Assembly: GCF_024713975.1 (NCBI RefSeq)
Contig: NC_091099.1
Span: 9,934,501-9,998,500, forward strand
DNA: 64,000 bases
Reading direction: 5' to 3'
DNA from: Paralichthys olivaceus
Lineage: Eukaryota > Chordata > Actinopteri > Pleuronectiformes > Paralichthyidae
The number at the start of each line of letters is the position of its first letter. Within the stretch, counting starts at the first letter, position 1. Below the pieces are notes generated by a model, which saw nothing but the letters and a program-made list of their open reading frames with translations, ran no database searches and was not told the origin of the DNA. Position numbers and translations under genes: made by a program. This document shows positions 1 to 10,896 of this stretch, piece after piece.

Positions 1-1
1 T

Positions 2-136
2 GCGCAGCCGCTCACACAGTACCAGCCGCCTACGACAGCCCCAGTGACCACAATGCACCAAGGCTACCACATGGGAACCACACCAGCACCCCCGAAAACA
101 GTCAGCCATGGAGGGTCCAACCTTAGGCCGACGTAG
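2..136 (+). CDS. wnk1: WNK1 kinase, C-terminal end of last exon (5' truncated by window)
   Basis: Frame 2 reads 44 codons and then a stop at 134-136. The peptide is Pro/Thr/Gln-rich and ends GSNLRPT. Human WNK1 ends in GSNLRTT, preceded by a PLGQFQP-like stretch that is matched here by PLTQYQPP. WNK1 is a cytoplasmic Ser/Thr kinase with an atypical catalytic lysine; it controls SPAK/OSR1 and cation-chloride cotransporters. Only the disordered extreme C-terminus lies in the window, so no kinase residue can be checked. The assignment rests on this short tail and on the convergent neighbour rad52, which also sits beside WNK1 in human. Which teleost duplicate (a or b) this is cannot be told. Confidence 0.72.
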   Translation, partial: AQPLTQYQPPTTAPVTTMHQGYHMGTTPAPPKTVSHGGSNLRPT

Positions 137-1688
137 CCCAGTCAGAGCCCTGGTCCAGGCAGAGACTGCAGGGCCACACAGGGCCGAGAGCGCAGACAGT
201 CGTTGATTGAGAACCACTAGCTCGCTTAGCTGGTCAGCTGGATGTGCTTTTTTATTTTTTATTTCTTTTATCATTTTGTGTTATGAGTCGACCTGTGTCC
301 TCTCAGGCAGAACAAAAATCTGTTATTGGAGGGAGAGTGCAATACACACCCACAGCACATGAGTCTCACACTTAGCCTGCCATTAGCTGTGGAAATTTGC
401 TGTGAGGAGTGAGTTGGTTGTGTCTGGTGATGTAACGACCCAAAGGCACAACCGACAGCAGCCAAAGATGTCTTTCTGCGAGCAGACGCTGTAATGTCAT
501 GATTCCTTTTTGAAGAGGAGGGATTCTGGTGGACATCCTTACTGGTTCTGTCTTCACTGAGGACAGTTTGCATCACAACACACACACACACCTGACTAAA
601 CATTGACCTGGTTGAGTGACTTGGGGTGGTAGGTTATGTCATCTCAGAGAGTGAGGGGAGAATGTGAGCGTACAGGAAGTGGAAAATACGAGTGGGACAG
701 TTGGTTAGTTCCAGATGGAGCAGTAAAGAGTGACGAGTGGAGCGAGGAGAAGAAAGACATAGTACGTTAGGCTGGAGTGTAACGCAGAGGGTCGGAGTAT
801 GAACACATCCCAGTTGGCTACCTATTGAGTAAAACGCAATAATGGCAAAGAGTAGATGAACTGTCCCTTGTAACTGTGGCCTTATTCCCCAAACACATTT
901 AAACTTTGTACATAGAAATTTCTTCACTGGGTTATGATTCCATGTTTAGCATATTTATGTCCCTGTGAAAGTCTGGTGTCGTGATTTGAGTTGTCTCTTA
1001 TCATATAGATATATTATCATACTGATTTATTCTTCACGTCTGACATGTAAGCCAGTGGGTCTGCCACATTAAAAAGCGTTGTCCTGGTGTTGACCACCAC
1101 TCGAAGCTGAAAACTGAGGAGGTGATGCTGCTGTAGATCACAGTCTGGGTAGTGGGTGTTTGGGTGTCTACGTTATTTTTAATTTACACAGGAATGAAAC
1201 CTTAGTGAGAATCTTAAGTTGACACATGGAACCACTTCATTTAGAGTTCAGCTTTGCGATGTGAGCAGTTCAGAGTCTGCTCATATGTAATTATAGAGTT
1301 TTGGTTTATTAATAGTAATATTTGTAATTTTCTGAGTCAGGGGTGGCTCCCCACTCCACCCAGGTGTTTACAATGATCATGCACATCTCTAGATCTCCGC
1401 TCGTAACATTTAGCCGTCACCTCTCAAATCACAAGTGTCTGGGGTTCTCTTCCTGTGGTCTGTTTTTGTATGCGTTATTTAATAAAACAAACAAATGTTC
1501 TTTATGGACCTGTATTCAGCCATCAGATTTTGATGTTGTTTCACTGTAATTATTATTAAAGGTTGTTAAACAACATGTAGTTAAAGGAATATAAAAAGTG
1601 CAATTGCAGGGTTGTTGTTATTGGTATTTTACTCACCACACAGGAGTAAATCCTGGGGTTTATTAGGCTCTTCTATCTATAACTACCC

Positions 1689-1704
1689 TGCCCCCCCCCC
1701 CCCT
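1689..1704. repeat. Poly-C tract
   Basis: An uninterrupted run of about 14 C lies in the wnk1 3' UTR. Slippage-prone homopolymer; the length in the assembly may be unreliable. Confidence 0.9.
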
Positions 1705-1963
1705 TTTCTATTTTATTGTATGTTCATGTGAAGAAAGTGCTTTCACGTAACGCTCGAGTCACTAGAGTACCGTTGTGGTGACCCAGTCTACATGCACATG
1801 CACTCTAACATGAGGAACACTTTAGTGCCTTGCATCCTCACTAATGACAAGTTCCAGATTCATTTAGTCCTGTTGTAGCTGTGACTGTGCTGCAGAAGAA
1901 AAAAAACCCTGTAACCTGTAAACACAACCCAACACACAACTCAAGAGGATGTAACACTCTGGA

Positions 1964-2097
<134 letters not shown>

Positions 2098-2891
2098 CTG
2101 CAGAACAAAGAGCACACAGACTAATGTGGAAACCATTTTTATTCTCTCTCTAGTTATATTTTGTGTTGGTTGTGTAATCAGCTGTGAATTTATATTTGGC
2201 TCATGCGTACATGGTTTTGGCTGGCATTTCTTTTTGTGGATTTATCATAAAAACTGTTTCGTGGAAGCACTTGTTCAGGCAGCAAGCGCTGTATAAAGGT
2301 TCAGAAGTCGTCCTGCTCTGTTCGTCTTATCACCTCACACGGTTGCCATGCTGTCATTGTGACTCCTTTGTCTGCTTGTAGATTGGATGAATAGTAAAAC
2401 TTCTCTAGAGAAAAAAATAAGTTACTGCAATGCAGAATATGCAATGTTTAAAGTTTTATAAGGACTGAGGGGTAATGGAAACATTTGCATGCTGATGAGG
2501 GTTGTTACTGACTTCAGTGCTTTTGATATTGGAATATTAGTGATCTTTTTATTATTTGCCTTCCTGAGAGTCATCACAATGTGTTGACACCTTAAATTGC
2601 CATTCACCAATATCACAGACTTCAATATCAGATGATCGGCGTATGAGTTTCTGCATGCTGGCTTCACTGGTGTTATCTTACAACTGACCACTGTACAGCA
2701 CAAGCTCACAACAAAGCTTTAGATCCATATGCTACTATGTAACGGTCACAGAGCTCCATCAGTACTGTTTGAAGCTACTGACACGCAGTGATGTTCGTCA
2801 AATTCTTATCTCTGATCCCTCCCTACAGACTTCCTGTGATTCAGTGTCTGTTTTGTGTATGTTTTTCCACATTGTACAAAATGTAAAAACA

Positions 2892-2897
2892 AATAAA
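2892..2897 (+). terminator. Polyadenylation signal AATAAA (wnk1)
   Basis: Canonical hexamer about 2.75 kb after the wnk1 stop and 400 bp before the rad52 stop on the other strand, which suits the end of the wnk1 transcript. Confidence 0.5.
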
Positions 2898-3186
2898 AAT
2901 ATAAATGAAAGCACTTGTCATGTATATTGCTGTCATTAAAATGTTCTGATCAGAATGTGCCATTGTTATGTAGTAATTTGTCACTGACTGAACATTTATC
3001 CAGGATAAATAGGTGTTTTACTATCATCCTACAATTTAAAATACATTAACAAAGATAAAGTTTACAAAAAGAAAAACATCCTAGAGTTTTGTTTATTAAA
3101 GTTTGGTATGTTTTGATCAGAAATGTTCTAGCATTCCCCCAAATACATTTTTAGTAATACTCTTTACAAATATTACAACTGACTTA

Positions 3187-3192
3187 TTTATT
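3187..3192 (-). terminator. Polyadenylation signal (rad52, minus strand)
   Basis: TTTATT on the plus strand reads AATAAA on the minus strand, 116 bp after the rad52 stop codon. A second copy at 3092-3097 is an alternative. Either would leave only 200-300 bp between the wnk1 and rad52 transcript ends. Confidence 0.5.
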
Positions 3193-3307
3193 TTATGTAA
3201 CAGCAGCAATAAGTTGCAAAATTAGCTTGATGTGCACATTAAAATGAACATTAACACAAAATACAATAAAGAGGCTTCTTTCTACAAAGTGCCGAGGACG
3301 TAAACTC

Positions 3308-6265
3308 TCAGGTGTCCAGTCTGCGTTTCTTCATGTACTGTCCTTGTCTGTACGGACTGAAGGCGTCACCTGTAACATGAAAACATAAAAAATAAAAGAT
3401 GCTGCATTAAATTCATCCAGCAGCTCATTAACAAAAAAAGCGACTCTGCTGATAAAACCTCACCTGGTTGCCCCTGATACAGGTTCTGGTATTGAGGTGT
3501 GAACTGAGCCCTTTCCTGTCCTCTGTTGCGTGATGGGCCCTCGTCTGATGGTCTGCACGGGGGTCTCTGCGGGGTCTTACTGCGGGTCTGCATCTGGTGA
3601 TTCCCAGGCGTGCTTGGCCTGAGCCCACTGGACGACGGCGCACCTGTGGGGACATCCAGCTCCTCGATCCCATCCAGAGTGAAGTCCCAGGCGTCAGGAT
3701 CATCTGCAGAGGGGGACACAACAGAAGTGAGCAAGGACGGAAGGTAAAAGCTGAACAAAGGCAGGTTTCCTCACCTCATATACTGTCTAAGTAAGTTGAG
3801 CCCTCTGCTGGTGGCTCACAGCACCTGCTAAATACTCATCCCTGCTCCTGGGTCTGGCCGAAGTGCTGTTGCTCATCGCAGGTCCAGCTTCATGACCTGG
3901 GGAACAGAAACACCAACAGACCAACTATAGTCTCATTTACACTAAACTGCTGAATATAGAGACTCTTTAAACTGGGGTTCTCACATTGCCGGCCCTCAGA
4001 CCTAATCGTGGCCACAAGATAAAAAAGCCCCTCCGTGTTTCAGTGTTGCATCTTTACTGTGGCGCAAAAAAAAGTCTCCTTCTAAACAAACAACAACTGA
4101 GCTGTAGAAACTGGAGGGAAAGCAGTTTCAAGAGTTGGACATGTATATTTTGTGGCATTTAATGTATCATTTTCTTTATGGTCTGAAAAGTAAAAAGTCA
4201 GATTCCAGGAATAAACGCTCAAACTGTTTAAAGAGGGTTCACGCATGAAATGAATAGTTTGAGAAAAAGACAGAAAAATCAGTCCAGTACGAGGTAATAT
4301 GAGTTTGACGCCGCAGCTTTCAATGAATTATTTAACGCATGAAACCCTTACCTCCACCGGATCCTCGACCAATAGGAACCTCCGCCTCCTCAGACTTTGC
4401 CTGATCTTGTTTTTGCTGCTGCATCTTTTCCTCCATCTCTTTCCTGAACTTCTGCTGCAGCTGCTGCTGTCGAAGCTTCCTCAGCTGTTTGGGGTCGGTG
4501 TGCACTTCAGACCCGTCAGCGTCCACCGGGTCCATGGAAGGTCTATGAGGAGGACATGGAGAAATAATCTCAAATGTGACAGATACAGAAGAGATGAGGA
4601 GGTGTAAAGCAGCATTAAAGGTCAGTGTGTACGATTTTGTTTCATCTACCAGTGAAGTTGCGAAATACTAAAATCTGCTCTTCATCTCACCCATCCACTT
4701 TCAAGCATGTGGATTTAAAGTACCATGAAAATGTGGCACACCCTCTCTAGAGCCAATACTTGATTTGTCCAAGCAGAGCTGCTCACCTGGTGCTGATGTT
4801 CTCACTCGTCCTGTCAGGAGCAGGGCCAGCATTAGGAGTGTGAACGTCTGAGTAGTTCTGGTTCTGGTGGGGGACTCTGGGCTCCAGAGGCACCCTGGCA
4901 GGACGGGTCGCAGATACAAGCTTTTCCTCTCGGACCAGACTGGAGAGCCGGGCCTTCTCCACTGAAGGCTCCCCCGCGGAGCGTTTGGTCTGGGCTGGGT
5001 CGAGAGGAGGAGGAGGCTTTGTGTGCAGGAGAAATGAGAAGGTTCAGCTACCACAGATTTTCTGAATGAAAATAAAAACACTAAATGCTAAAAGTTGAAT
5101 TTACTGTGTCTGACCTGTTTGGGGATCTTGTTTATGGCGAGGAGATATTCTTTATCCAGGATGCAGTTTCCAAGGGCATTACCAAAGCACCTCAACAAAA
5201 CAACACATGTATTTTAATCTAAATATTTATTTTCTTTATATATTAAGTATGAACATTTAAATTTCAGTACTTCAGTGCTCTCTTCATGCCGTCAGTCACA
5301 GCTTCCTTTCTCGCTTTTTCCAGTGACAGAGCTTTCGACTTCAGTCCCTCGCTTACTCCGTAGCCCACATCCTCGTGAAATGCCCCGTCCTGGAGGAGAT
5401 GGTGACCGGGGGTAAAGGATAGAGACGATTTTTGGTAAACCAAGTTTTTTGATGAGATGATCTGTCATGTGACTATTCTGCTAGAATCACAATGAAGAAA
5501 CATTTGTGAGCTAACCTTCAGCTGCACTTTGATAAACGCACTGACTCCGACATAAAACTTCCCATTGACAAGGTCGACAAAGTCTGTAAAACACAAACAG
5601 TTCCTGTTATTCTGGCTTTATGGCTGCTTTGATGTTGAAACAGCATCCTCAGAGTCGTACCAACGTTCTGCTGAGAGATGGAGTGAGACCATCCGTTGTA
5701 TCCAAACATTTCGTTAGCCAGACCGATGACTCGATGTCCTTCAACATAACAGACCTGTTCAAACCAGAGCAAACACAGTTAAAGCCAAGTGGTCTTGTGC
5801 AACTATTGGTTTTAAAGTTTTTATTCCAGCCTGATTTTGCTCAACCCATCTGTTGTATTGACACTTTAAAACGTTTGTGACACTTCACATAAACTGTGTG
5901 AATTTTTTTCACAGCTGGAGAGAAACAGTCAGACACTGACGGAAAGAAAAACAAAGACTTGCCCTCTGTCCTCCTCCAGCCACTCTGGTACTGATGTACT
6001 CTGGACCCAGCCTCTGCCGCAGAGCGTTTTGAACAGCCTGGTATTCATCAGCTGTGTAGGTACACTGTCAACACAGAACAGATAAGCAAACACACACACA
6101 CCAAAGAAAAAAGGATGGATTTCCATGAAACTTGGTGGAATGATGGGACACGTTTAGGAAAGTTTAGGAACTGATATCTTGTTTAATTTAAGAGGCCTTG
6201 GCAGAGTTTTACATTCGACTGAGCACCATTTTAGGGGCCAAAAGGCAAGTCCCAATAGTGTGACT

Positions 6266-6310
<45 letters not shown>

Positions 6311-6827
6311 CACACACACACACACACACAATGGAGAATTAGTTGCTCCTGTCTGGGTGTGAACGTGCACCATTAAAATGTATGTTTGTGATTAACAACT
6401 GAACCTGAGCTCCTGTTTCCATCAGGGATGTGTGTTGGTCCTTTTGTTTTAATTCAAGATTATAGATTTTCTACTGCAATGAACCTTACAGAAGAGATTT
6501 AGCTTCCACCGATCACTGTTCTCTCAGAGGGAAGAGAAGTGTGTGAACATGATGAAAGATGTGAGGAAACACAGGCAGTCAGCTCAAACCCTGGATCCTT
6601 CTCGGTTGTGTGAGTGGGATGTGATCCAGACTGGCTTTAGCAGCAGCCTTTAGAGGATCCCTCTGTGCTCATCCTGCTCTGTTACACTGTGAAACACCAA
6701 TGGCTGGTTTCATCATAGCTGAGCTTTGACTTTCTAATTCATTCATTCATGCGCCCTGTAAACCACCTACCTGCCCGAAACACCTGCCTGCAGAGGGGCT
6801 CTTCTCCTCCATGCTGCTGCTGGACAT
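3308..6827 (-). CDS. rad52: RAD52 recombination mediator / single-strand annealing protein
   Basis: Eleven coding exons (minus strand, 5' to 3'): 6771-6827, 5963-6064, 5661-5754, 5516-5583, 5271-5389, 5115-5190, 4787-5016, 4352-4542, 3825-3896, 3464-3703, 3308-3369. They total 1,311 nt, 436 residues (human 418), and every junction is in phase. RAD52 forms a nuclear ring that anneals single-stranded DNA and works with RPA and RAD51 in double-strand break repair. The N-terminal DNA-binding domain (about residues 18-170) is strongly conserved: [62 protein letters not shown]. Residues matching human Arg55, Tyr65, Lys152 and Arg153 are present, while Arg156 is Lys. A basic Gln-rich segment ([17 protein letters not shown]) matches the human C-terminal half, and the tail MKKRRLDT matches the human nuclear-localisation end. 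The start is the first ATG, just before SSSSMEEK. Intron 2 uses a GC donor (5961-5962). Confidence 0.96.
6268..6330. repeat. (CA)n microsatellite in rad52 intron 1
   Basis: About 30 CA units with two CT interruptions, inside the intron between rad52 coding exons 1 and 2. Flanking sequence (6105-6200) resembles a minus-orientation piece of the dispersed repeat found elsewhere in the window, with a GAAACTTGGTGGAA-type core. Confidence 0.9.
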
Positions 6828-7250
6828 GGCTGCAGAGCTCTGTTATGGACAACAGCGCTAGTTAATACAGCTAACTAACAGGTTAACTAACTAACTAACC
6901 AGCAATAGTGTTAGCTTATCTGAGCCACCAACACTTCGCAGCTTTAGCTTGTTCACTGGAAGCTAACAGGAAGTGAAGGTCATTTTTAAATTTGCAAAGA
7001 AGTGAGTTAAACTAGCTGCACTCCAAATCGCTAATACCGCGACACACATGTAAATAAGCGTATGTGTAAATAGAGATACAAACGCACGTGATAATATTCC
7101 TCAGACGAAGGTTCAGCGATGAATAAATCCGCCGCAGTGGTTGTTTATCTGCTACATGTCAGCTAATCTGAATAAACCGGTTTAAAGCTCAGTCCTTGAA
7201 GTAAACGCTTTCCTGAACTTCCCGCTCGGACTAAAGGGGGCGGAGCTTAT
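6828..7250 (-). promoter_or_regulatory. rad52: rad52 5' UTR and promoter region (inferred)
   Basis: Sequence directly upstream of the rad52 ATG, ending near a short GC-rich stretch with GGGGGCGGAGC (about 7235-7245), a Sp1/KLF-type GC box. Exact start sites cannot be seen. Confidence 0.4.
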
Positions 7251-8290
7251 GCTGCCTTCAAGACCGTCGGAAAAAATAAAATGTTTTTGTGTTGGACTTT
7301 AGAAAAGATTAGAATCGTGAGGTTTAGATGTGGTGACAGACTTTGTGAGGTTTTATTATAAGTGTCTGCGTTGCTTTAGTTTTGTCGATGTGGATTTTAT
7401 CCCCCATCAATTCTCAAGAGCAGTCTGCAGCCTCATCATTCTGCTGTTACCATAGAAACCATATTCGGTTACTGAGAGATTATTATTTTTCAGTGCTGAG
7501 TAGTAAATGTTCACAATGTGTATTTTATTTTGTTACTAGAGAAATAAAAAGAAATACGTTCAATTCTAATCATTTCATTCTGATAATAAGATGTAGAAAT
7601 ATTATATTTCTTTTATATATATTTGACTTCCAATGTGGATTCAGTGAGTTTTTCCATGTGTTTTTTCCACACTGAGAAACTGTGCAAGTAATTAATTTAA
7701 TATTAATAACAATAATAATAATACATTGTATTCTACCGGAACAAGCTGGACAGTTAACATTGAACAAAATGTTACAGTAAATAATCACAGTGAATGAAAT
7801 AAAAATCTTTATAGGTTCTGTTAGTGGGAGTCTCCTTGATCCAATGAGAGAGATTTACTTCACCAACAGATTAACTGTCACAACATGCATATAAGAGTCA
7901 TCGTGTGTTTATTTACTATGGGTTCTATTTGTGTAGCAACATCAACAACAAATCACGTTATATTTGGGGATTAGCTGACAGTGTTTGCATGCATTATTTG
8001 TCTCATATACATTCATACACGTTTTTTTTTTTTTTACTAATTTTCACAAGAGACTCAGTTATTTACATGAAGACCCGTGCAAATGGAGGATTAATCTGCA
8101 AAATGCCTGCACTGGCAGATGGCAAAGACACAACTCCATAGATTAGGGTCAGTGGGTACTATACTGCCTCCTATTACTGTATATAGATGTGTTGGCCACA
8201 GCAACAAGGCACATCCATACTCATGGTTGTACTGTAACTACTGCAGCTCAGGCCTCGCTGTTCTCAACAGGCCTGTGTTGTTGTTGGGTT
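7251..8290. other. AT-rich intergenic stretch between rad52 and prr5
   Basis: No exon with acceptable splice sites or recognisable protein was found on either strand. It contains only short AT-rich frames, a (TAA)n-like run near 7705-7725 and a poly-T run at about 8023-8035. Confidence 0.6.
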
Positions 8291-8296
8291 ACATAT

Positions 8297-8299
<3 letters not shown>

Positions 8300-8338
<39 letters not shown>
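8300..8338. repeat. (GT)n microsatellite
   Basis: About 19 GT units directly at the edge of the dispersed repeat that follows; a second copy of that repeat near 9.9 kb has the same arrangement. Confidence 0.9.
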
Positions 8339-8339
<1 letters not shown>

Positions 8340-8575
8340 TACTCCTGTACTTATATCTTTGTGAGGACCATTCTAAGCATACACCCTAGGACATTTTTGG
8401 AAAGTGAGGACATTTTCACCTGGTCCTCACAAATTCAAAGGTTAAAGCCTTTTAGGGTTAGAATAAGGTTTAGGTTAGGGTTAGGCATTTGGTTTAGATG
8501 GTTATTTGGGGTAGGGTCCTAGATAATGCTTTATGCCAGTGAGTGTCCTCATGACTAAAGAGAGACACGTGTGTG
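8340..8575 (+). repeat. Dispersed teleost repeat, GGTCCTCAC type, copy 1
   Basis: Begins with an ACTTATATCTTTGTGAGGACC-like block, continues through CCTGGTCCTCAC and TTAGGGTTAG-rich sequence, and ends near GAGTGTCCTCATGACTAAAG. The same blocks in the same order recur at 9892-10120. The inverted GTGAGGACC / GGTCCTCAC pairs suggest a short non-autonomous element, but no family name is claimed. Confidence 0.65.
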
Positions 8576-8639
8576 TTGGTGTCTCCTGCATGACTGTGTT
8601 ATACTGAAAATTGTCCAGACACGTCCACAGCTCGATAAA

Positions 8640-9023
8640 CTCGTGCGTTAATGTTCTCGTAGATCCCACTGCCCCCCCCCTCCTCCGTTCGGCAAACTGC
8701 TTGAACCACCAGGCGCGTCCACGTGCGACTGGTGTGCACGCGTCCAGGTTCGTTTTGCATCTCGTCAAAACAAAGCGGGGGCGCGCCGGCAGAGAGCGAG
8801 CAGAGCGAGCGGCGGTGCACGCTTCATGAATGAGTCCCTCTCCTCCAGCACCGCAGCCCGGACCCTCCTGCCGCCTGCGCCCCGACGCCGAGACCCCGCG
8901 TGTGTGAGCGCAGACCGGCGGGGGAGCAGCGCAGCCGATGAGCCCGGACAGCGGTCGTCTCCCGGCAGGACTGCATGAGAACACGCGCACCTCACCAGGA
9001 ACAAGTCGACGGGAGAAGCTACG
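8640..9023 (+). promoter_or_regulatory. prr5: CpG-rich prr5 promoter and non-coding first exon
   Basis: A markedly CpG-dense block (8640-9060) stands out from AT-rich surroundings. It ends in a strong donor, CTACG|GTGAGT at 9023/9024. An in-frame TGA inside the exon precedes the join to 10766 with no intervening ATG, so the exon reads as 5' UTR of the isoform that starts at 10766. The transcription start is unknown. Confidence 0.55.
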
Positions 9024-9388
9024 GTGAGTGCGGACTGCGGTGGGCGGGCAGAGGCGCGTGACACACGGCAACTTTGGAGCCATTAATGATCCAGGTTTCA
9101 TCCAGAGGTTCCTCCTGCGTCGGTGTGCGCGTGTTGACGAGACGTCCAAGTTGTTTACTGTCACGCTCGGTTCATCCACGCAGGTGAAAAGAGAGGAAAA
9201 GCTCCACGTACGCACGACTGCCTGCACATTCCTCCTCTAACGTGGACTGTTGACTGCGTGTCTGGCCGATTGATCACCTGTGTTCTGTCGAATAAACGCG
9301 TGGATTGGCTGCAGCAGGGGGACAGGAGACACATGGTGGTTGATAGAAATGAAAAGAGGAATCGAACGGAGTGTAGTCGTCCCTAAAA

Positions 9389-9420
9389 GACGAGGAGGAG
9401 GAGGAGGAGGAGGAGGAGGG
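9389..9420. repeat. (GGA)n trinucleotide run
   Basis: About ten GAG/GGA units in the first prr5 intron. The 109-residue poly-Pro frame on the other strand is only this repeat read backwards. Confidence 0.85.
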
Positions 9421-9488
9421 GTGAACAAAAGCACAAATGCCCAGACTGGCGTGGCATGTCGGGTATACAGCGTGTATGTAGTGTAGTG

Positions 9489-9526
9489 TGTGCGTGTGTG
9501 TTTGTATGTGTGTGTGTGTGTGTGCA
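9489..9526. repeat. (GT)n microsatellite, interrupted
   Basis: GT-rich run with TTTG, CATG and ATG interruptions in prr5 intron 1. Confidence 0.8.
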
Positions 9527-9719
9527 TGAGATGTGATGTTAGTCTAATGAAACAGATCAGACACATGAGTCAGTCATCGATCACAGACACAGAGGCAGGT
9601 TTGTGTTGTGTCTTTGTCTGAAGAGTGACAACAGCCCAGACTGTTGTTCTCCCCTCTGACCAGGGGATGGTGCTCCACCGTGTACAGTAGGTTTCTACTG
9701 GGAGACACCCAAATACACG

Positions 9720-9769
9720 GTACACACACACACACACGTACACACACACACACACAGAGAGAGAGAGAG
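9720..9769. repeat. (CA)n/(GA)n compound microsatellite
   Basis: CA units interrupted by one CGTA, followed by about seven GA units, in prr5 intron 1. Confidence 0.85.
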
Positions 9770-9867
9770 TAGCGTGGTTACGTGGCTTTTACAGGAATAA
9801 CAATCTGCTCCCACTCACACTCTACATGCACACACATGCATTTCCTCCTTATTCCCCTGATGTAATA

Positions 9868-10120
9868 TGTGTGTGTGTGTGTGTGTGTGTACTTGTGCTT
9901 ATATCTTTGTAAGGACCATTTGGAGCATAGACTTTACAGAGTCAGGACATTTTGGCAGGTCCTCATTTTTTCAAAGGGCTCTTTGAGAATTAAGACTTGC
10001 TCTGGGGGTTGAGATGAGAGTTAGGTTCACGATCAAGGATTTAGTTGTGATGGTTAAGTTGTGTAAGGGGCTAGGGAATGTATTACACCGATGAGAGTCC
10101 TCACTAACCCTCATAGAAGT
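9868..10120 (+). repeat. Dispersed teleost repeat, GGTCCTCAC type, copy 2 with (GT)n
   Basis: (GT)n at 9868-9890 leads into GCTTATATCTTTGTAAGGACC, then CAGGTCCTCA, and ends with GAGAGTCCTCACTAACC. Block order and spacing are the same as in 8340-8575, so the two are copies of one family. Confidence 0.65.
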
Positions 10121-10134
10121 TCAAGAAAGTGAGT

Positions 10135-10330
10135 GTGTGCTTGTTTTTGTTGCCTCTAAAGGACATTTTCAATATTAACTTTGACTCTGTCAGGACCAGT
10201 TGACCTAATGGGGACCAAAGCCTGGTCCTAATGAGGCATAATGTCAGGTCTGGTAAAGGTTAGGGGTAAAATGGGAATTGTGGGTTAGGTATAAATCGGT
10301 CAGGGTCAATGTTTTGGTTAGGCTGTCCAC
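10135..10330 (+). repeat. Related repeat block with AGGACC / GGTCCT pairs
   Basis: Contains CAGGACCAGTTGACC, AAGCCTGGTCCTAATGAGG and a GGTTAGGGGT-like stretch. It looks like a diverged or sister element of the preceding copies. Confidence 0.45.
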
Positions 10331-10671
10331 AATGAATAGAAGTCGATACAGTGTCCTAACAATTATAGCTTTGTAAACTTTTGTGTGTGAGATTGTAGTA
10401 AATTTGGAGCGTAGCTTGAGCTCCGATTGCAAAACTCTCCTCCATGGTGTTGTAATAACAGTCAGTGAGAGAGGAAACCGAAAGCAGCCGACTCATTTCA
10501 CACTACAACTGCTTGTTTTTCTGCTGTGCCCCTGTGACTTTGAGATTTACTCTACATTTTATGTGGTGGTGCTTTTATGTTCCTTATTTCATTATTGTCT
10601 CAGAGTAAAGAGCGGCAGCTGGATCACGACTGTGTCAGCGTCTCAGACATTTGTCTTTGATGCCTCACGTT

Positions 10672-10714
10672 GCTTCACGTAGCTGCTTCACGTAGCTGCT
10701 TCACGTAGCTGCTT
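10672..10714 (+). repeat. 13-bp tandem repeat, three copies (TTCACGTAGCTGC)
   Basis: Three perfect head-to-tail copies of TTCACGTAGCTGC plus a partial fourth lie about 50 bp upstream of the acceptor of the prr5 exon at 10766. Confidence 0.85.
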
Positions 10715-10765
10715 CAAGATAAACCTCAATAACCATTTCTCCATCATCTCCTCCATTATTCTCAG

Positions 10766-10896
10766 ATGCTTGATGGACTCCGGAGGAGGCATGCCTCCAG
10801 GCCCTCCCCCCGACCCCTGTCCCTCAACTTCAGCACCTTCTCCGCCCCTCCCCCGAGCCCGGACATGGACAGCAGCAGCGAGCATCCAATCAGGAG
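10766..10896 (+). CDS. prr5: prr5 alternative first coding exon (isoform starting MLDGLRRRH)
   Basis: A perfect acceptor (TTATTCTCAG) ends exactly at the ATG, and the exon ends in AGGAG|GTAAGG. It codes for 43 residues and two bases: MLDGLRRRHASRPSPRPLSL, followed by a Ser/Pro-rich stretch. Its end phase is the same as that of the exon at 12662-12792, so it can splice directly to 12883 and give RR-S-IHNAVIAVF. The promoter at 8640-9023 would supply its 5' UTR. The peptide is arginine- and proline-rich with no known domain. I infer an N-terminal isoform; transcript evidence is not available here. Confidence 0.6.

Noticed and set aside
8502-9227. 241-codon minus-strand frame across the prr5 promoter
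   Set aside because: It lies in a CpG island where stops are rare, runs into a dispersed repeat, and has no splice sites or family resemblance.
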